From contig NZ_JAHCSG010000005.1 in the NCBI RefSeq assembly GCF_018474015.1, forward strand, positions 1 through 64,000: a stretch of 64,000 bases of DNA, written 5' to 3'. The translations under genes were made by a program, and so were the position numbers. Of this stretch, positions 1-8,710 are shown piece by piece; within the stretch, counting starts at the first letter, position 1, and every line of letters starts with the position of its first letter. Below the pieces are notes generated by a model. That model was not told the origin of the DNA. It made no database searches and saw only the letters and a program-made list of their open reading frames with translations. This DNA is from Williamsia sp. CHRR-6 (GTDB taxonomy: Bacteria; Actinomycetota; Actinomycetes; Mycobacteriales; Mycobacteriaceae).

Positions 1-1
1 T

Positions 2-2017
2 GGCGGTGGTGCGCCCACGGGTGCGCCGGCCGGCGGTCCCGCGGGTGGTTTCCGCGGCCGTCCGGGTGGCGGTGGTGGCGGCGCACGTGGCCGCGGTGGC
101 GCGGCCGGCGCGTTCGGCCGCCCCGGTGGCGCCCCCCGCAAAGGTCGTAAATCCAAGCGGCAGAAGCGGCAGGAGTACGACTCGATGCAGGCCCCAGCCG
201 TCGGTGGCGTGCGGTTGCCTCGTGGCAACGGCGAGACCATCCGGTTGGCCCGCGGCGCATCGCTGTCGGACTTCGCCGACAAGATCGATGCCAACCCGGC
301 CTCGCTGGTGCAGGCGCTGTTCAACCTCGGTGAGATGGTCACCGCGACCGAATCGGTCAACGACGAGACGTTGGAGCTGCTCGGCGGCGAGATGAACTAC
401 GTCGTGCAGGTCGTCAGCCCTGAGGACGAGGACCGCGAGCTGCTCGACAGCTTCGACCTCTCCTACGGCGAGGACGAAGGCGGCGAGGACGATCTCGAAC
501 AGCGTCCGCCTGTGGTCACCGTCATGGGCCACGTCGATCACGGCAAGACCCGCCTGCTCGACACGATCCGCAAAGCCAACGTCCGCGAGGGTGAGGCCGG
601 TGGCATCACCCAGCACATCGGCGCCTACCAGGTCCTCACCGACCTCAACGGCGAAGAACGGCTCATCACCTTCATCGACACCCCCGGTCACGAGGCGTTC
701 ACCGCCATGCGTGCCCGAGGCGCGAAGTCGACCGACATCGCGATCCTCGTGGTGGCGGCCGACGACGGAGTCATGCCGCAGACAGTGGAGGCGCTCAACC
801 ACGCCCAGGCCGCCGATGTGCCGATCGTGGTGGCGGTCAACAAGATCGACAAGGAAGGTGCGGATCCGACCAAGATCCGCGGCCAGCTCACCGAGTACGG
901 TCTGATCCCCGAGGAGTATGGCGGCGACACGATGTTCGTCGACATCTCCGCGCGGGAGAACCTCAACATCGATGCGCTGCTCGAAGCGGTGCTGCTGACC
1001 GCCGACGCATCCCTGGACCTGCGGGCCAACCCGGACATGGACGCACAGGGTGTCGCCATCGAGGCGCACCTCGACCGCGGTCGTGGCCCGGTGGCCACCG
1101 TGCTGGTGCAGCGCGGAACGCTGAAGGTCGGCGACTCCATCGTCGCCGGTGACGCCTACGGACGTGTCCGTCGCATGGTCGACGAGCACGGCGAGGACGT
1201 CGCCGAGGCGACTCCGTCGCGACCGGTCCAGGTGATCGGGTTCACCTCGGTGCCCGGCGCCGGCGACAACCTCCTCGTCGTCGACGAGGACCGCATCGCC
1301 CGGCAGATCGCCGACCGTCGCAACGCGCGCAAACGCAACGCGATGGCGGCACGGACCCGCAAGCGCATCAGCCTCGACGACCTCGATGCCGCGCTGAAGG
1401 AGACCAGCCAGCTCAACCTGATCCTCAAGGGCGACAACTCCGGAACCGTGGAGGCCCTGGAGGAGGCGTTGCTGGGCATCGACATCGGTGACGAAGTGCA
1501 GCTGCGCGTCATCGACCGTGGGGTCGGTGGCGTGACCGAGACCAACGTCAACCTGGCCTCGGCCTCGGACGCCATCATCATCGGGTTCAACGTGCGCGCG
1601 GAGGGCAAAGCGACCGAGCTGGCCAACCGCGAAGGCGTCGACATCCGGTACTACACGGTGATCTACCAGGCGATCGACGAAATCGAGAGCGCGCTCAAGG
1701 GCATGCTCAAGCCGATCTACGAAGAGGTGGAGCTCGGCCGCGCCGAGATCCGCGCGATCTTCCGGTCGTCGAAGGTCGGTAACATCGCGGGCTGCCTGGT
1801 CACCTCCGGCACCATCCGACGCAACACCAAGGCTCGCCTGCTGCGCGACAACTTGGTGGTGGCCGAGAACATCTCGGTCTCCACGCTGCGGCGCGAGAAG
1901 GACGACGTGACCGAGGTCCGCGACGGATACGAATGCGGACTCACGTTGACCTACAGCGACATCAAGGTCGACGACATCATCGAGACCTATGAGTTGCAGG
2001 AGAAGGCCCGTACGTAG
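2..2017 (+). CDS. infB: Translation initiation factor IF-2, 3' part (5' truncated by window)
   Basis: GTPase that delivers initiator tRNA to the 30S subunit. The reading frame is already open at base 2, so the N-terminus is missing. The first ~55 residues are a Gly/Arg/Ala/Pro-rich low-complexity stretch ending in a basic [16 protein letters not shown] segment, typical of the actinobacterial IF-2 linker. It is followed by the IF2-N-like fold, then the G domain with the P-loop [16 protein letters not shown] (G3) and NKID (G4), then domains II to IV. The C-terminus ELQEKART and TAG stop are normal for the family. The last 60 bases, including the stop, are repeated exactly 78 nt downstream (see the repeat entry). 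rbfA follows, as is usual in bacteria. Confidence 0.97.
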   Translation, partial: GGGAPTGAPAGGPAGGFRGRPGGGGGGARGRGGAAGAFGRPGGAPRKGRKSKRQKRQEYDSMQAPAVGGVRLPRGNGETIRLARGASLSDFADKIDANPASLVQALFNLGEMVTATESVNDETLELLGGEMNYVVQVVSPEDEDRELLDSFDLSYGEDEGGEDDLEQRPPVVTVMGHVDHGKTRLLDTIRKANVREGEAGGITQHIGAYQVLTDLNGEERLITFIDTPGHEAFTAMRARGAKSTDIAILVVAADDGVMPQTVEALNHAQAADVPIVVAVNKIDKEGADPTKIRGQLTEYGLIPEEYGGDTMFVDISARENLNIDALLEAVLLTADASLDLRANPDMDAQGVAIEAHLDRGRGPVATVLVQRGTLKVGDSIVAGDAYGRVRRMVDEHGEDVAEATPSRPVQVIGFTSVPGAGDNLLVVDEDRIARQIADRRNARKRNAMAARTRKRISLDDLDAALKETSQLNLILKGDNSGTVEALEEALLGIDIGDEVQLRVIDRGVGGVTETNVNLASASDAIIIGFNVRAEGKATELANREGVDIRYYTVIYQAIDEIESALKGMLKPIYEEVELGRAEIRAIFRSSKVGNIAGCLVTSGTIRRNTKARLLRDNLVVAENISVSTLRREKDDVTEVRDGYECGLTLTYSDIKVDDIIETYELQEKART

Positions 2018-2095
2018 TGATGAGTGTCGTCGACGGACATCAAGGTCGACGACATCATCGAGACCTATGAGTTGCAGGAGAAGGCCCGTACGTAG
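1958..2095. repeat. Exact 60-bp direct duplication of the infB 3' end
   Basis: Bases 1958-2017 (the last 19 codons of infB plus TAG) recur without mismatch at 2036-2095, an offset of 78 nt, with an 18-nt spacer (2018-2035) carrying TGATGA. Because 78 is a multiple of 3, the second copy is in the infB frame, but stop codons cut it off and it has no start, so it is not translated as IF-2. It now forms part of the rbfA leader. A local tandem duplication is likely; an assembly artefact cannot be excluded from sequence alone. Confidence 0.97.
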
Positions 2096-2202
2096 CGTTT
2101 GCGCAACGTACACACGGTGATTCGCGGCGCGTGGTCAGGGTGGTACGCCATCCTGGCCGCGCGCCGCGGCATCGACGTCGTCAGAATCAGGAGTGGACAG
2201 AC

Positions 2203-2661
2203 ATGGCCGACCCGGCCCGCGCCCAACGGCTCGCCAAGCGGATCTCCACCATCGTCGCCTCGGCGATCGGTACCGAAATCAAAGACCCGCGCCTCAACTT
2301 CGTCACGATCACCGACACGACGGTCACCGCAGACCTGCACGACGCGACCGTCTACTACACGGTGATGGGCGAGTCTGTCTCCAGCGAGCCCGACTACGAG
2401 CGGGCCGCCGAAGGACTCGCACGAGCCACCGGGGTCCTGCGTTCGCTGGTGGGTTCGGGGACCGGGGTGCGGTTCACCCCCACCCTCACCTTCAAACCCG
2501 ACACCGTGCCCGACGCCGCCCGCGAGATGGAGGAGCTCGTCGCCCGGGCCCGGGCCCAAGATGAGCTGCTGGCACGTCAGCGCGAGGGCGCAACCCCAGC
2601 CGGTGAGGCCGATCCCTACCGCTCTTCGAGTTCGGAGCCTGATGACGAGTCGGCGTCGTGA
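2203..2661 (+). CDS. rbfA: Ribosome-binding factor A
   Basis: RbfA binds the 30S subunit and is needed for maturation of the 16S rRNA 5' end and for cold adaptation. The 152-residue product has the single KH-like fold with the family N-terminus [12 protein letters not shown], the [19 protein letters not shown] strand region and the [10 protein letters not shown] signature near residue 100. A Ser/Glu/Pro-rich tail follows. The ATG at 2203 is chosen because AGGAG lies at 2189-2193, 9 nt upstream; an in-frame ATG 72 nt earlier would add unrelated basic residues. It sits downstream of infB and upstream of nrnA, the conserved actinobacterial order. Confidence 0.95.
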   Translation: MADPARAQRLAKRISTIVASAIGTEIKDPRLNFVTITDTTVTADLHDATVYYTVMGESVSSEPDYERAAEGLARATGVLRSLVGSGTGVRFTPTLTFKPDTVPDAAREMEELVARARAQDELLARQREGATPAGEADPYRSSSSEPDDESAS

Positions 2662-2804
2662 CGCCGTCGCGGCGCCGGTGACGATCACGCGACAACACGA
2701 TGCTGAGGCCACCGGTACGAGGGCAACTGATTAGGATCGTCAGACCGGTTCGGCTCGACCGGCAGCGTGGGAGAAGATCGAGGTGACCGGCGATCGGAGG
2801 CAGG

Positions 2805-3845
2805 GTGACTCAGGGAGGAACCGGGTTGTCGTCACGTGATGCCGCCGAGGCTGCCTCCCAGCACGCGCCCGCAGATCACGCCGAGAAGCCACCCCGATCC
2901 TCCGTGGCGCGCGTGGCCGAGGCGCTGGCCGGCGCCGACGCTGTCACCGTCCTGTGTCACATCCGCCCCGACGCCGACACCATCGGCAGTGGCCTCGGGC
3001 TGGCCATCGCCCTGGACCGGCTGGGCGTGGATGTGGAAGTCGGATTCCCCGGCCCGTGGGCGCTGCCTGAGGCACTGGCTGCGCTGCCCGGTGCCACGAT
3101 GATCCTCGATCCGGCCGACCTCCTCGGACATCCAGTGGCCATCGCGCTGGACTGCGCCAGCGTCGAACGCCTCGATCATCTGGCGCCGCTGTTGACCGAG
3201 GCGCCCACATCGATCGTCATCGACCACCACGCGTCCAACGGCGGCTACGGCCACATCGACCTCATCGATCCCGAGGCTGACTGCACCGCCGAGCTGGTCC
3301 TCGCCGTGCTCGATGCGCTGAACGTCGAGATCGACCGCGACATCGCAACCTGCCTGTTCGCGGGACTGGTCACCGACACCGGCTCGTTCCGTTGGGCCCG
3401 CGCGGGATCGCACGCCGTGGCCGCACGGCTGCTCGCCACCGGCGTCGACGGACCGGGCTGGACCCGACGCCTGCTCGACACCCACAACTTCGGGTGGCTG
3501 GCCATGGTGTCGTCTGCACTGGACTCGGCGGTCTTGCGGCCCGACGCCTTCGGCGGTGCCGGGTTGGTCTACGCCCATGTCGACCACCACTCCAGCCAAG
3601 CCATCGACTGGGCCGAGGCCGAGAGTGTGATCGACCTGGTGCGCACGGTCGGCGACGCCGACGTCGCGGTGGTCTTTAAGGAGTCCGACCCGGGCACGTG
3701 GTCGGTGTCGATGCGATCGCGGTCCAAAGTCGATCTGGTGCCGTTGGCCGTGTCACACGGTGGCGGTGGCCATCCCCACGCCGCCGGCTTCAGCGTGCAC
3801 GGTACCGCTGACGAAGTCGTCGCGGTGTTGCTCGCCTCGGTATGA
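2805..3845 (+). CDS. nrnA: DHH-family phosphoesterase, NrnA-type oligoribonuclease / pAp phosphatase
   Basis: The predicted role is hydrolysis of nanoRNAs (2-5 nt) and of 3'-phosphoadenosine 5'-phosphate in the cytoplasm. The DHH domain has the motif HIRPDADTIGSG (the usual PDGD form appears here as PDAD), a central DCAS, and VIDHHAS. The C-terminal DHHA1 domain carries GGGGHPHAAGF. Length (346 aa) is normal for the family. GTG 2805 has GGAGG 4 nt upstream; TTG 2826, seven codons later, has GGGAGGA with better spacing, so the first seven residues are uncertain. The stop overlaps the MATE start (ATGA), showing translational coupling. Confidence 0.93.
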   Translation: MTQGGTGLSSRDAAEAASQHAPADHAEKPPRSSVARVAEALAGADAVTVLCHIRPDADTIGSGLGLAIALDRLGVDVEVGFPGPWALPEALAALPGATMILDPADLLGHPVAIALDCASVERLDHLAPLLTEAPTSIVIDHHASNGGYGHIDLIDPEADCTAELVLAVLDALNVEIDRDIATCLFAGLVTDTGSFRWARAGSHAVAARLLATGVDGPGWTRRLLDTHNFGWLAMVSSALDSAVLRPDAFGGAGLVYAHVDHHSSQAIDWAEAESVIDLVRTVGDADVAVVFKESDPGTWSVSMRSRSKVDLVPLAVSHGGGGHPHAAGFSVHGTADEVVAVLLASV

Positions 3846-5212
3846 GCGGCGCTTCACCTCCCTCCACCACGCGCGTCCTCCGGCTGGCGGCATCGGCCCT
3901 GGTCGTGCTCATCGCCGAACCGCTCTATCTGCTCGAAGACCTCGCGGTCGTCGGTCGCTTGGGTGCGACACCGTTGGCCGCCTTGGGTCTGGGCACGCTG
4001 ATGCTCGCCGTGGTCAGCACCCAGCTGACCTTCCTGTCCTACGGCACCACCGCGCGCGCGGCCCGCTGGTTCGGCCAGGGTGATCGGCGCGCTGCCGTCG
4101 CCGAAGGGGTGGCCGCGAGTTGGCTTGCGCTGGTGGTCGGTTCGATCATCGTCGTCATCATCTGGCTGGTGGCCCCGACCGTCACCACGGCGCTGGCCTC
4201 GGATCCCGCGGTCGCCGACGACGCGACCGGATGGTTACGCATCGCGGTCGTCGGGGTGCCGCTGATCCTGCTGTCCATGGCCGGCAACGGGTGGATGCGG
4301 GGGGTGCAGGACACGCGTCGACCCATCGCCTACGTCGTCGCGGGCCTTGGGACGGGGGCGGTGCTGTGTCCGGCCCTGGTCTTCGGGTGGGGGCCCGCGC
4401 CGCAGCTGGGTCTGCACGGCAGCGCGGTGGCCAACCTCGTGGGCCAGTCGATCACCGGGGCCCTGTTCGCCTGGCGGCTGAACGTCGAGGTTCGCGCATC
4501 CGGTGGCGGGTCGACACGCCACCGACCCGACCTAGGTGTCATCCGTGCACAACTCGTCCTGGCTCGTGACCTGATCGCTCGCAGCCTGGCGTTCCAGGTG
4601 TGTTTCGTCTCGGCCGCGGCGGTGGCAGCGCGGTTCGGGGTGGCCGCATTGGCCGCCCACCAGGTGGTGTTGCAGCTGTGGAACTTCCTGGCGCTCACCC
4701 TCGACGCACTGGCCATCGCCGCGCAGTCCCTGGTGGGTGCCGCACTTGGTGCTTCGGCACCCGGCGTGGCCCGGTTCGTGGCGCGGCGGGTCACCGCACT
4801 GTCGGTGGGGCTCGCCGTGGTGTTGATGGCAGTGTTGACGGTGGGGCGTGAGCCGTTGCAGCGGATCTTCACCAGCGATCGAGGCGTCCTCGACGTCATC
4901 GACACACCCTGGACATTCCTTGTGCTGATGGTGCCGATCGCGGGGGTGGTGTTCGCGCTCGACGGGGTGTTGCTCGGTAGTGGCGATGCGCCGTATCTGC
5001 GGACCACCACGTTGCTCAGCGCCGTCGTCGGATTCCTGCCCGCCATCTGGTTGTCGCTGGTCTTCGACTGGGGACTGGCCGGAATCTGGACGGGTCTGTG
5101 CCTGTTCATGGTGCTGCGATCGGGTGCGCTACTGGCCCGGATGGCCTCTGGGCGCTGGACCGAGACCGCGCTGGCCGCAGTACCCCGCGACCGACGCGAG
5201 CCGGCCGAGTGA
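3842..5212 (+). CDS. dinF: MATE-family efflux transporter (DinF subfamily)
   Basis: Integral membrane antiporter expected to export drugs or other cations and organics in exchange for Na+ or H+. The 456 residues form about 12 hydrophobic segments in two pseudo-symmetric halves. The first helix contains the family-typical IAEPLYLLEDLAVVGRLG (MATE helix 1, usually PL.. .VDTA.VG.LG), and LAAHQVVLQLWNF marks the start of the second half. The gene overlaps nrnA by 4 nt and continues the infB-rbfA-nrnA run, as in M. tuberculosis. Substrate is unknown. DinF assignment rests on this context and helix 1. Confidence 0.88.
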   Translation: MSGASPPSTTRVLRLAASALVVLIAEPLYLLEDLAVVGRLGATPLAALGLGTLMLAVVSTQLTFLSYGTTARAARWFGQGDRRAAVAEGVAASWLALVVGSIIVVIIWLVAPTVTTALASDPAVADDATGWLRIAVVGVPLILLSMAGNGWMRGVQDTRRPIAYVVAGLGTGAVLCPALVFGWGPAPQLGLHGSAVANLVGQSITGALFAWRLNVEVRASGGGSTRHRPDLGVIRAQLVLARDLIARSLAFQVCFVSAAAVAARFGVAALAAHQVVLQLWNFLALTLDALAIAAQSLVGAALGASAPGVARFVARRVTALSVGLAVVLMAVLTVGREPLQRIFTSDRGVLDVIDTPWTFLVLMVPIAGVVFALDGVLLGSGDAPYLRTTTLLSAVVGFLPAIWLSLVFDWGLAGIWTGLCLFMVLRSGALLARMASGRWTETALAAVPRDRREPAE

Positions 5213-5305
5213 CTGTGGGGCTGTGGGGGGTCACGCGCCCGGCACTACTGTTGGGTTCGCACGCTGCCGTCGGATCGGCGGCGACTCGATGATGAGAGGA
5301 GACCG

Positions 5306-6274
5306 GTGGCCACGCTCTGGGCGATCAGCGACCTGCACGTCAGCCACCGGGGCAATGACGAGATCGTCGAGCGCATCCGACCGTCGGCACCGGACGACTG
5401 GCTGATCGTGGCCGGCGACGTCGGCGAACGGACCGACGACATCGTCGACACGCTGCGCCGATTGCGGGCCCGCTTCGACACGGTGATCTGGGCTCCTGGC
5501 AACCATGAGCTCTACACCACCTCGAAGGATCCGCTGCAGTTGCACGGTGTGGCCCGCTACGACTACCTGGTGCAGGCCTGCCGGGACGTCGGGGTGGGAA
5601 CACCAGAGGACATCTACCCGCTGTTCGACCCCGGCGACGGTACCGCCTCGGTGCGCGTGGTCCCGATGTTTCTGTTGTACGACTACACCTTTCGGCCCGA
5701 AGGCACCACCAGCAAGATGGCGGCCCTGGCCGTGGCGCGCGAGAACAACGTGGTCGCCACCGATGAGTTCCTGCTCTCCCCGGAGCCCTTCGGCACCCGC
5801 GACGCCTGGTGTCGCGACCGGATCAGTCGGACCCGCGCGCGCCTGGATGCGCTGGACCCGGTGGAGAAGACCATCCTGATCAACCACTGGCCGCTGCGGC
5901 GGGAACCCACCGACACGCTCATGTACCCGGAGTTCGCCCTGTGGTGCGGCAGTGAGCTGACCGCAGACTGGCACACCCGCTACAACGCCGCCTGCTGCGT
6001 CTACGGACACCTGCACATCCCGCGCACCACCTGGTACGACGGTGTGCGATTCGAAGAGGTGTCGGTGGGCTATCCGCGCGAGTGGAAACGCCGCGGCCTG
6101 CCAGAACCGTTGCTGCGCAAGATCGCCCCGGACGGGGGAGTGCGCCCCGAGGATCTGCCCGAACACGGTGCCCGGTTCGACCTCCCGCCGGATTACCAGG
6201 AACGGGCGGCGGAGTTCAAGGAGCGGCTCGAAGCCCGGCGGGCGGCCTCGCGAGCACGCCGAGAGGAGCCCTGA
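5306..6274 (+). CDS. Metallophosphoesterase (calcineurin-like)
   Basis: Cytoplasmic phosphoesterase of unknown substrate. The 322 residues carry the dinuclear metal motifs in order: ISDLHVSH near the N-terminus (DxH), VAGDVGER (GDxxx), APGNHEL (GNHE), NHWPLR and CVYGHLHIPR (GH.H). The start is GTG 5306, preceded by AGAGGAG about 6 nt upstream. The stop overlaps the pptT start (TGATG), so the two are co-translated. The same phosphoesterase-pptT-truB order occurs in mycobacteria (Rv2795c-Rv2794c-Rv2793c), suggesting a conserved though undefined link with carrier-protein activation. The charged, Arg/Ala-rich tail looks disordered. Confidence 0.9.
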   Translation: MATLWAISDLHVSHRGNDEIVERIRPSAPDDWLIVAGDVGERTDDIVDTLRRLRARFDTVIWAPGNHELYTTSKDPLQLHGVARYDYLVQACRDVGVGTPEDIYPLFDPGDGTASVRVVPMFLLYDYTFRPEGTTSKMAALAVARENNVVATDEFLLSPEPFGTRDAWCRDRISRTRARLDALDPVEKTILINHWPLRREPTDTLMYPEFALWCGSELTADWHTRYNAACCVYGHLHIPRTTWYDGVRFEEVSVGYPREWKRRGLPEPLLRKIAPDGGVRPEDLPEHGARFDLPPDYQERAAEFKERLEARRAASRARREEP

Positions 6275-6942
6275 TGTCGAACTCGTTGATCACCGACGTG
6301 TTGGGTCCCGGTGCCGTGGCGCATGAGGCGTTCGGCGACCCCGAGGAGTTCGAGTTGTTGCCCGGCGAGGTGTCGCTGGTGGCGCGCGCGGTGGACAAAC
6401 GTCGGCGGGAGGTGACCACCGCTCGCGGTCTGGCCCGTCGGGCGCTGGCCGATCTGGGGGTGGGCGAGCAGATCCCGATCCTGCGGGGTGAGAAGGGTCA
6501 GCCGCTGTGGCCGCGGGGTGTCGTGGGCAGCATGACCCACACTGATGGCTATCGGGCGGCCGTGGTCGCGTATGCGCTGCAGTGGCGCTCGGTCGGTATC
6601 GACGCCGAGGTGCACGACGCGCTGCCCGAAGGGGTGCTCGACCACATCAGCCTGCCCGCCGAACGTGACGTGCTGGCCACCCGGCCGGCGGGCATCAGCT
6701 GGGACCGGCTGCTGTTCAGTGCCAAGGAGGCCACCTACAAGGCCTGGTTCCCGATCACCGAGCGCTGGTTGGGGTTCTCCGACGCCCACATCACCTTCGA
6801 ACAGCACACCGAGGACTCCGGGGTGTTCCACAGTGAGATCCTCGTCGACGGTGCCGCCGTCGACGGCGGTGCTCCCATCCGAACTCTCGATGGCCGCTGG
6901 CGGGTGGGTCGAGGTCTGGTCGTCACCGCCATCAGCACATGA
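6274..6942 (+). CDS. pptT: 4'-phosphopantetheinyl transferase, PptT type
   Basis: Transfers the phosphopantetheine arm of CoA onto the conserved Ser of acyl- and peptidyl-carrier domains. The 222 residues match the Sfp-like PptT length (~227). Motifs visible: GSMTHTDGY around 85-93, VGIDAEVHD with Mg ligands Asp110 and Glu112, and FSAKEATYKAW with Glu152 and the catalytic Lys pair 151/156. The ATG overlaps the upstream stop by one base, and its own stop overlaps truB by ATGA. A plausible local client is the NRPS-like protein at 15912-18482; mycolate-pathway and siderophore synthases elsewhere are the classic clients. Confidence 0.95.
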   Translation: MSNSLITDVLGPGAVAHEAFGDPEEFELLPGEVSLVARAVDKRRREVTTARGLARRALADLGVGEQIPILRGEKGQPLWPRGVVGSMTHTDGYRAAVVAYALQWRSVGIDAEVHDALPEGVLDHISLPAERDVLATRPAGISWDRLLFSAKEATYKAWFPITERWLGFSDAHITFEQHTEDSGVFHSEILVDGAAVDGGAPIRTLDGRWRVGRGLVVTAIST

Positions 6943-7856
6943 GTGACGCGCCACGTTCCGAGAGTGCCCAGGTGGCAGCCGCAGGTCTGGTGATCATCGA
7001 CAAACCCGCCGGGATCACCAGTCACGATGTGGTCGCTCGATGTCGAAAGATATTCGGCACCAGGCGGATCGGGCACGCCGGCACCTTGGACCCGATGGCC
7101 ACCGGGGTGCTGATCCTCGGGGTGGAGCGAGCCACCAAACTACTGGGTCTGTTGTCGCTGACCACCAAGTCCTACCTGGCGACCATCCGGCTCGGCGCAT
7201 CCTCGGACACCGACGACCGCGACGGCGAGATAGGCGCCCGCAGCAATGTCGCTCACCTCGACCGCACCGACGTCGAGACGGCGATCGCCGGGTTCGTCGG
7301 GGAGATCGATCAGGTCCCGGCCCGGGTCAGCGCGATCAAGGTCGACGGTCGCCGCGCGCACGCTCTGGCCCGTGCGGGCGCGGAGTTCGAGCTCGCGCCG
7401 CGCCGGGTGACCGTCACCCGCTTCGAGGTGCTCGATGCTCGGCAAGTCGAGGGCTGGCTGGATCTCGATGTGGCCGTGGACTGTTCGTCGGGCACCTACA
7501 TCCGTTCGCTGGCTCGCGATCTCGGCTCGGTGCTGGCGGTGGGAGGCCACCTGACCGCGCTGCGTCGAACGGCGGTGGGGCCGTTCACCATCGAGCACGC
7601 AGCCACCCTGGAGGCGATCGCCGAGCACGGCCGGTTGAACCACCCGATCGACGAGGCCGTGTCCTTGGCGTTCCCGCGGCGGGTGATCGACGACGAGGAA
7701 GCCGAATCGATCAGTCAGGGCCGCTGGCTCGAGCCGATCGGGATGAGTGGGGTCTACGCCGCGGTCGACCGGCAGGGTCGTGCGATCGCGCTGCTCGAGG
7801 AGAAGGGTCGACGAGCGGGTTCGGTGCTGGTCATCCGACCGGCGACGCTGCGGTGA
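6939..7856 (+). CDS. truB: tRNA pseudouridine(55) synthase
   Basis: Makes pseudouridine-55 in the T-loop of tRNAs. The 305 residues include the N-terminal IDKPAGITSHDVV motif, the catalytic block GHAGTLDPMATGVL with Asp51 as nucleophile, the ARVSAIKVDGRRAHALAR motif, and SGTYIRSLARDLG. A small C-terminal domain of the actinobacterial TruB type follows. The start overlaps the pptT stop (ATGA). It ends 9 nt from the convergent mntR gene, with no room for a conventional terminator. Confidence 0.97.
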   Translation: MSDAPRSESAQVAAAGLVIIDKPAGITSHDVVARCRKIFGTRRIGHAGTLDPMATGVLILGVERATKLLGLLSLTTKSYLATIRLGASSDTDDRDGEIGARSNVAHLDRTDVETAIAGFVGEIDQVPARVSAIKVDGRRAHALARAGAEFELAPRRVTVTRFEVLDARQVEGWLDLDVAVDCSSGTYIRSLARDLGSVLAVGGHLTALRRTAVGPFTIEHAATLEAIAEHGRLNHPIDEAVSLAFPRRVIDDEEAESISQGRWLEPIGMSGVYAAVDRQGRAIALLEEKGRRAGSVLVIRPATLR

Positions 7857-7865
7857 GCCGATCGG

Positions 7866-8594
7866 TCACCGTCGGGGTGGCTGGGAAGGCTCGGTCTGCA
7901 ACCAGATCGCGCGGGTCGCGATGTCGCCCAGGTCGATTGGTTCGGCATCGTCGACGCTGACCGAGACAGTGCCGGCGAACGGACGCTGCTCGAGGACCTC
8001 GATGTGGCGGTCCAGGGCGATGTCGACCGAGTCGAAATAGCGCAGCATCGCCGGGTCGGTGTCGGCGATGCGTGCGACGCGTCCACCGGTTCCCGGCCCG
8101 AACTCGGCGAGCTGACGAACACTGGACTGCGGTACCTCACCGTCGGCGTTGGGGATGGGGTCGCCGTGCGGATCGCGGGTGGGGTGGCCGAGTTTCGCGT
8201 CGAGCCGATCCATCAGCCGATCCGACATGGCGTGTTCGAGGATCTCGGCTTCGTCGTGCACCTCGTCCCACCCGTACCCGAGCTCGCGCACCAGGAACGT
8301 CTCGATCAGCCGGTGTCGCCGGACCATGAGAACGGCGGCGGATCGTCCGGTGTCGGTGAGAGTGACCGAGCCGTACCGCTCGTGCGACACCAGGCCTTGA
8401 TCAGCGAGTTTTCGCACCGCCTCGGACACCGTCGACGGTGAGACCGACAGCTTCTCGGCCAGCAGCTTGGTGGTCACCTTCGTCGAGGTCCACTCCTGGG
8501 CGGTCCAGATGATCTTCAGGTAGTCCTGTGCGACCGTCGTCAGATCGGTGACCGGGACCGGGGTGCTCGATCCACCGGCTGCTGCGGAGGGCAT
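7866..8594 (-). CDS. mntR: DtxR-family metalloregulator, Mn-type (MntR/SirR-like)
   Basis: Metal-dependent transcriptional repressor. Of 242 residues, ~18-85 form the winged helix (recognition part VSPSTVSEAVRKL), ~86-150 the dimerisation and metal-binding domain, and ~170-240 an SH3/FeoA-like domain. Metal-site residues visible are His94 and the block HDEAEILEHAMSD, with Glu120/His121 matching IdeR Glu105/His106. Position 117, equivalent to IdeR Cys102, is Glu, the usual sign of Mn2+ rather than Fe2+ selectivity. M. tuberculosis has its Mn regulator (Rv2788) at the equivalent place. It is transcribed divergently from ribF, and a TAAGCT -10 box 6 nt before the ATG suggests a leaderless mRNA. 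Confidence 0.92.
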   Translation of the reverse strand: MPSAAAGGSSTPVPVTDLTTVAQDYLKIIWTAQEWTSTKVTTKLLAEKLSVSPSTVSEAVRKLADQGLVSHERYGSVTLTDTGRSAAVLMVRRHRLIETFLVRELGYGWDEVHDEAEILEHAMSDRLMDRLDAKLGHPTRDPHGDPIPNADGEVPQSSVRQLAEFGPGTGGRVARIADTDPAMLRYFDSVDIALDRHIEVLEQRPFAGTVSVSVDDAEPIDLGDIATRAIWLQTEPSQPPRR

Positions 8595-8600
8595 GAGCTG

Positions 8601-8606
8601 AGCTTA
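8601..8606 (-). promoter_or_regulatory. Probable -10 box of mntR (leaderless transcript)
   Basis: Read on the minus strand the hexamer is TAAGCT, ending 6 nt before the ATG at 8594, so transcription should start at or next to the start codon. No Shine-Dalgarno sequence is present. No convincing -35 was seen. Confidence 0.5.
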
Positions 8607-8669
8607 GCCAGCCCCACCGGTGCGACCCGTCGGCCCGGCGTGTCGCAGACGTGCACCGCGTTCGGTGCG

Positions 8670-8704
8670 CGGGGGTGGTTGTGCATCGGGCACCCCCGTA
8701 GGCT
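8670..8704 (+). promoter_or_regulatory. ribF promoter -10 with adjoining inverted repeat
   Basis: TAGGCT at 8699-8704 lies 6 nt before the ribF GTG at 8711, so the mRNA is probably leaderless. Immediately upstream is an 8-bp inverted repeat, CGGGGGTG (8670-8677) and CACCCCCG (8691-8698), whose right arm abuts the -10 box. It could be an operator or an upstream-transcript hairpin. It does not match the DtxR-type operator as remembered. Confidence 0.45.
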
Positions 8705-8710
8705 GACCCT

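Noticed and set aside
2036-2095. Second infB fragment as a pseudogene or small gene
   Set aside because: It is only 60 bp, has no start or ribosome site, and is an exact copy of the infB tail; it is treated as a repeat.
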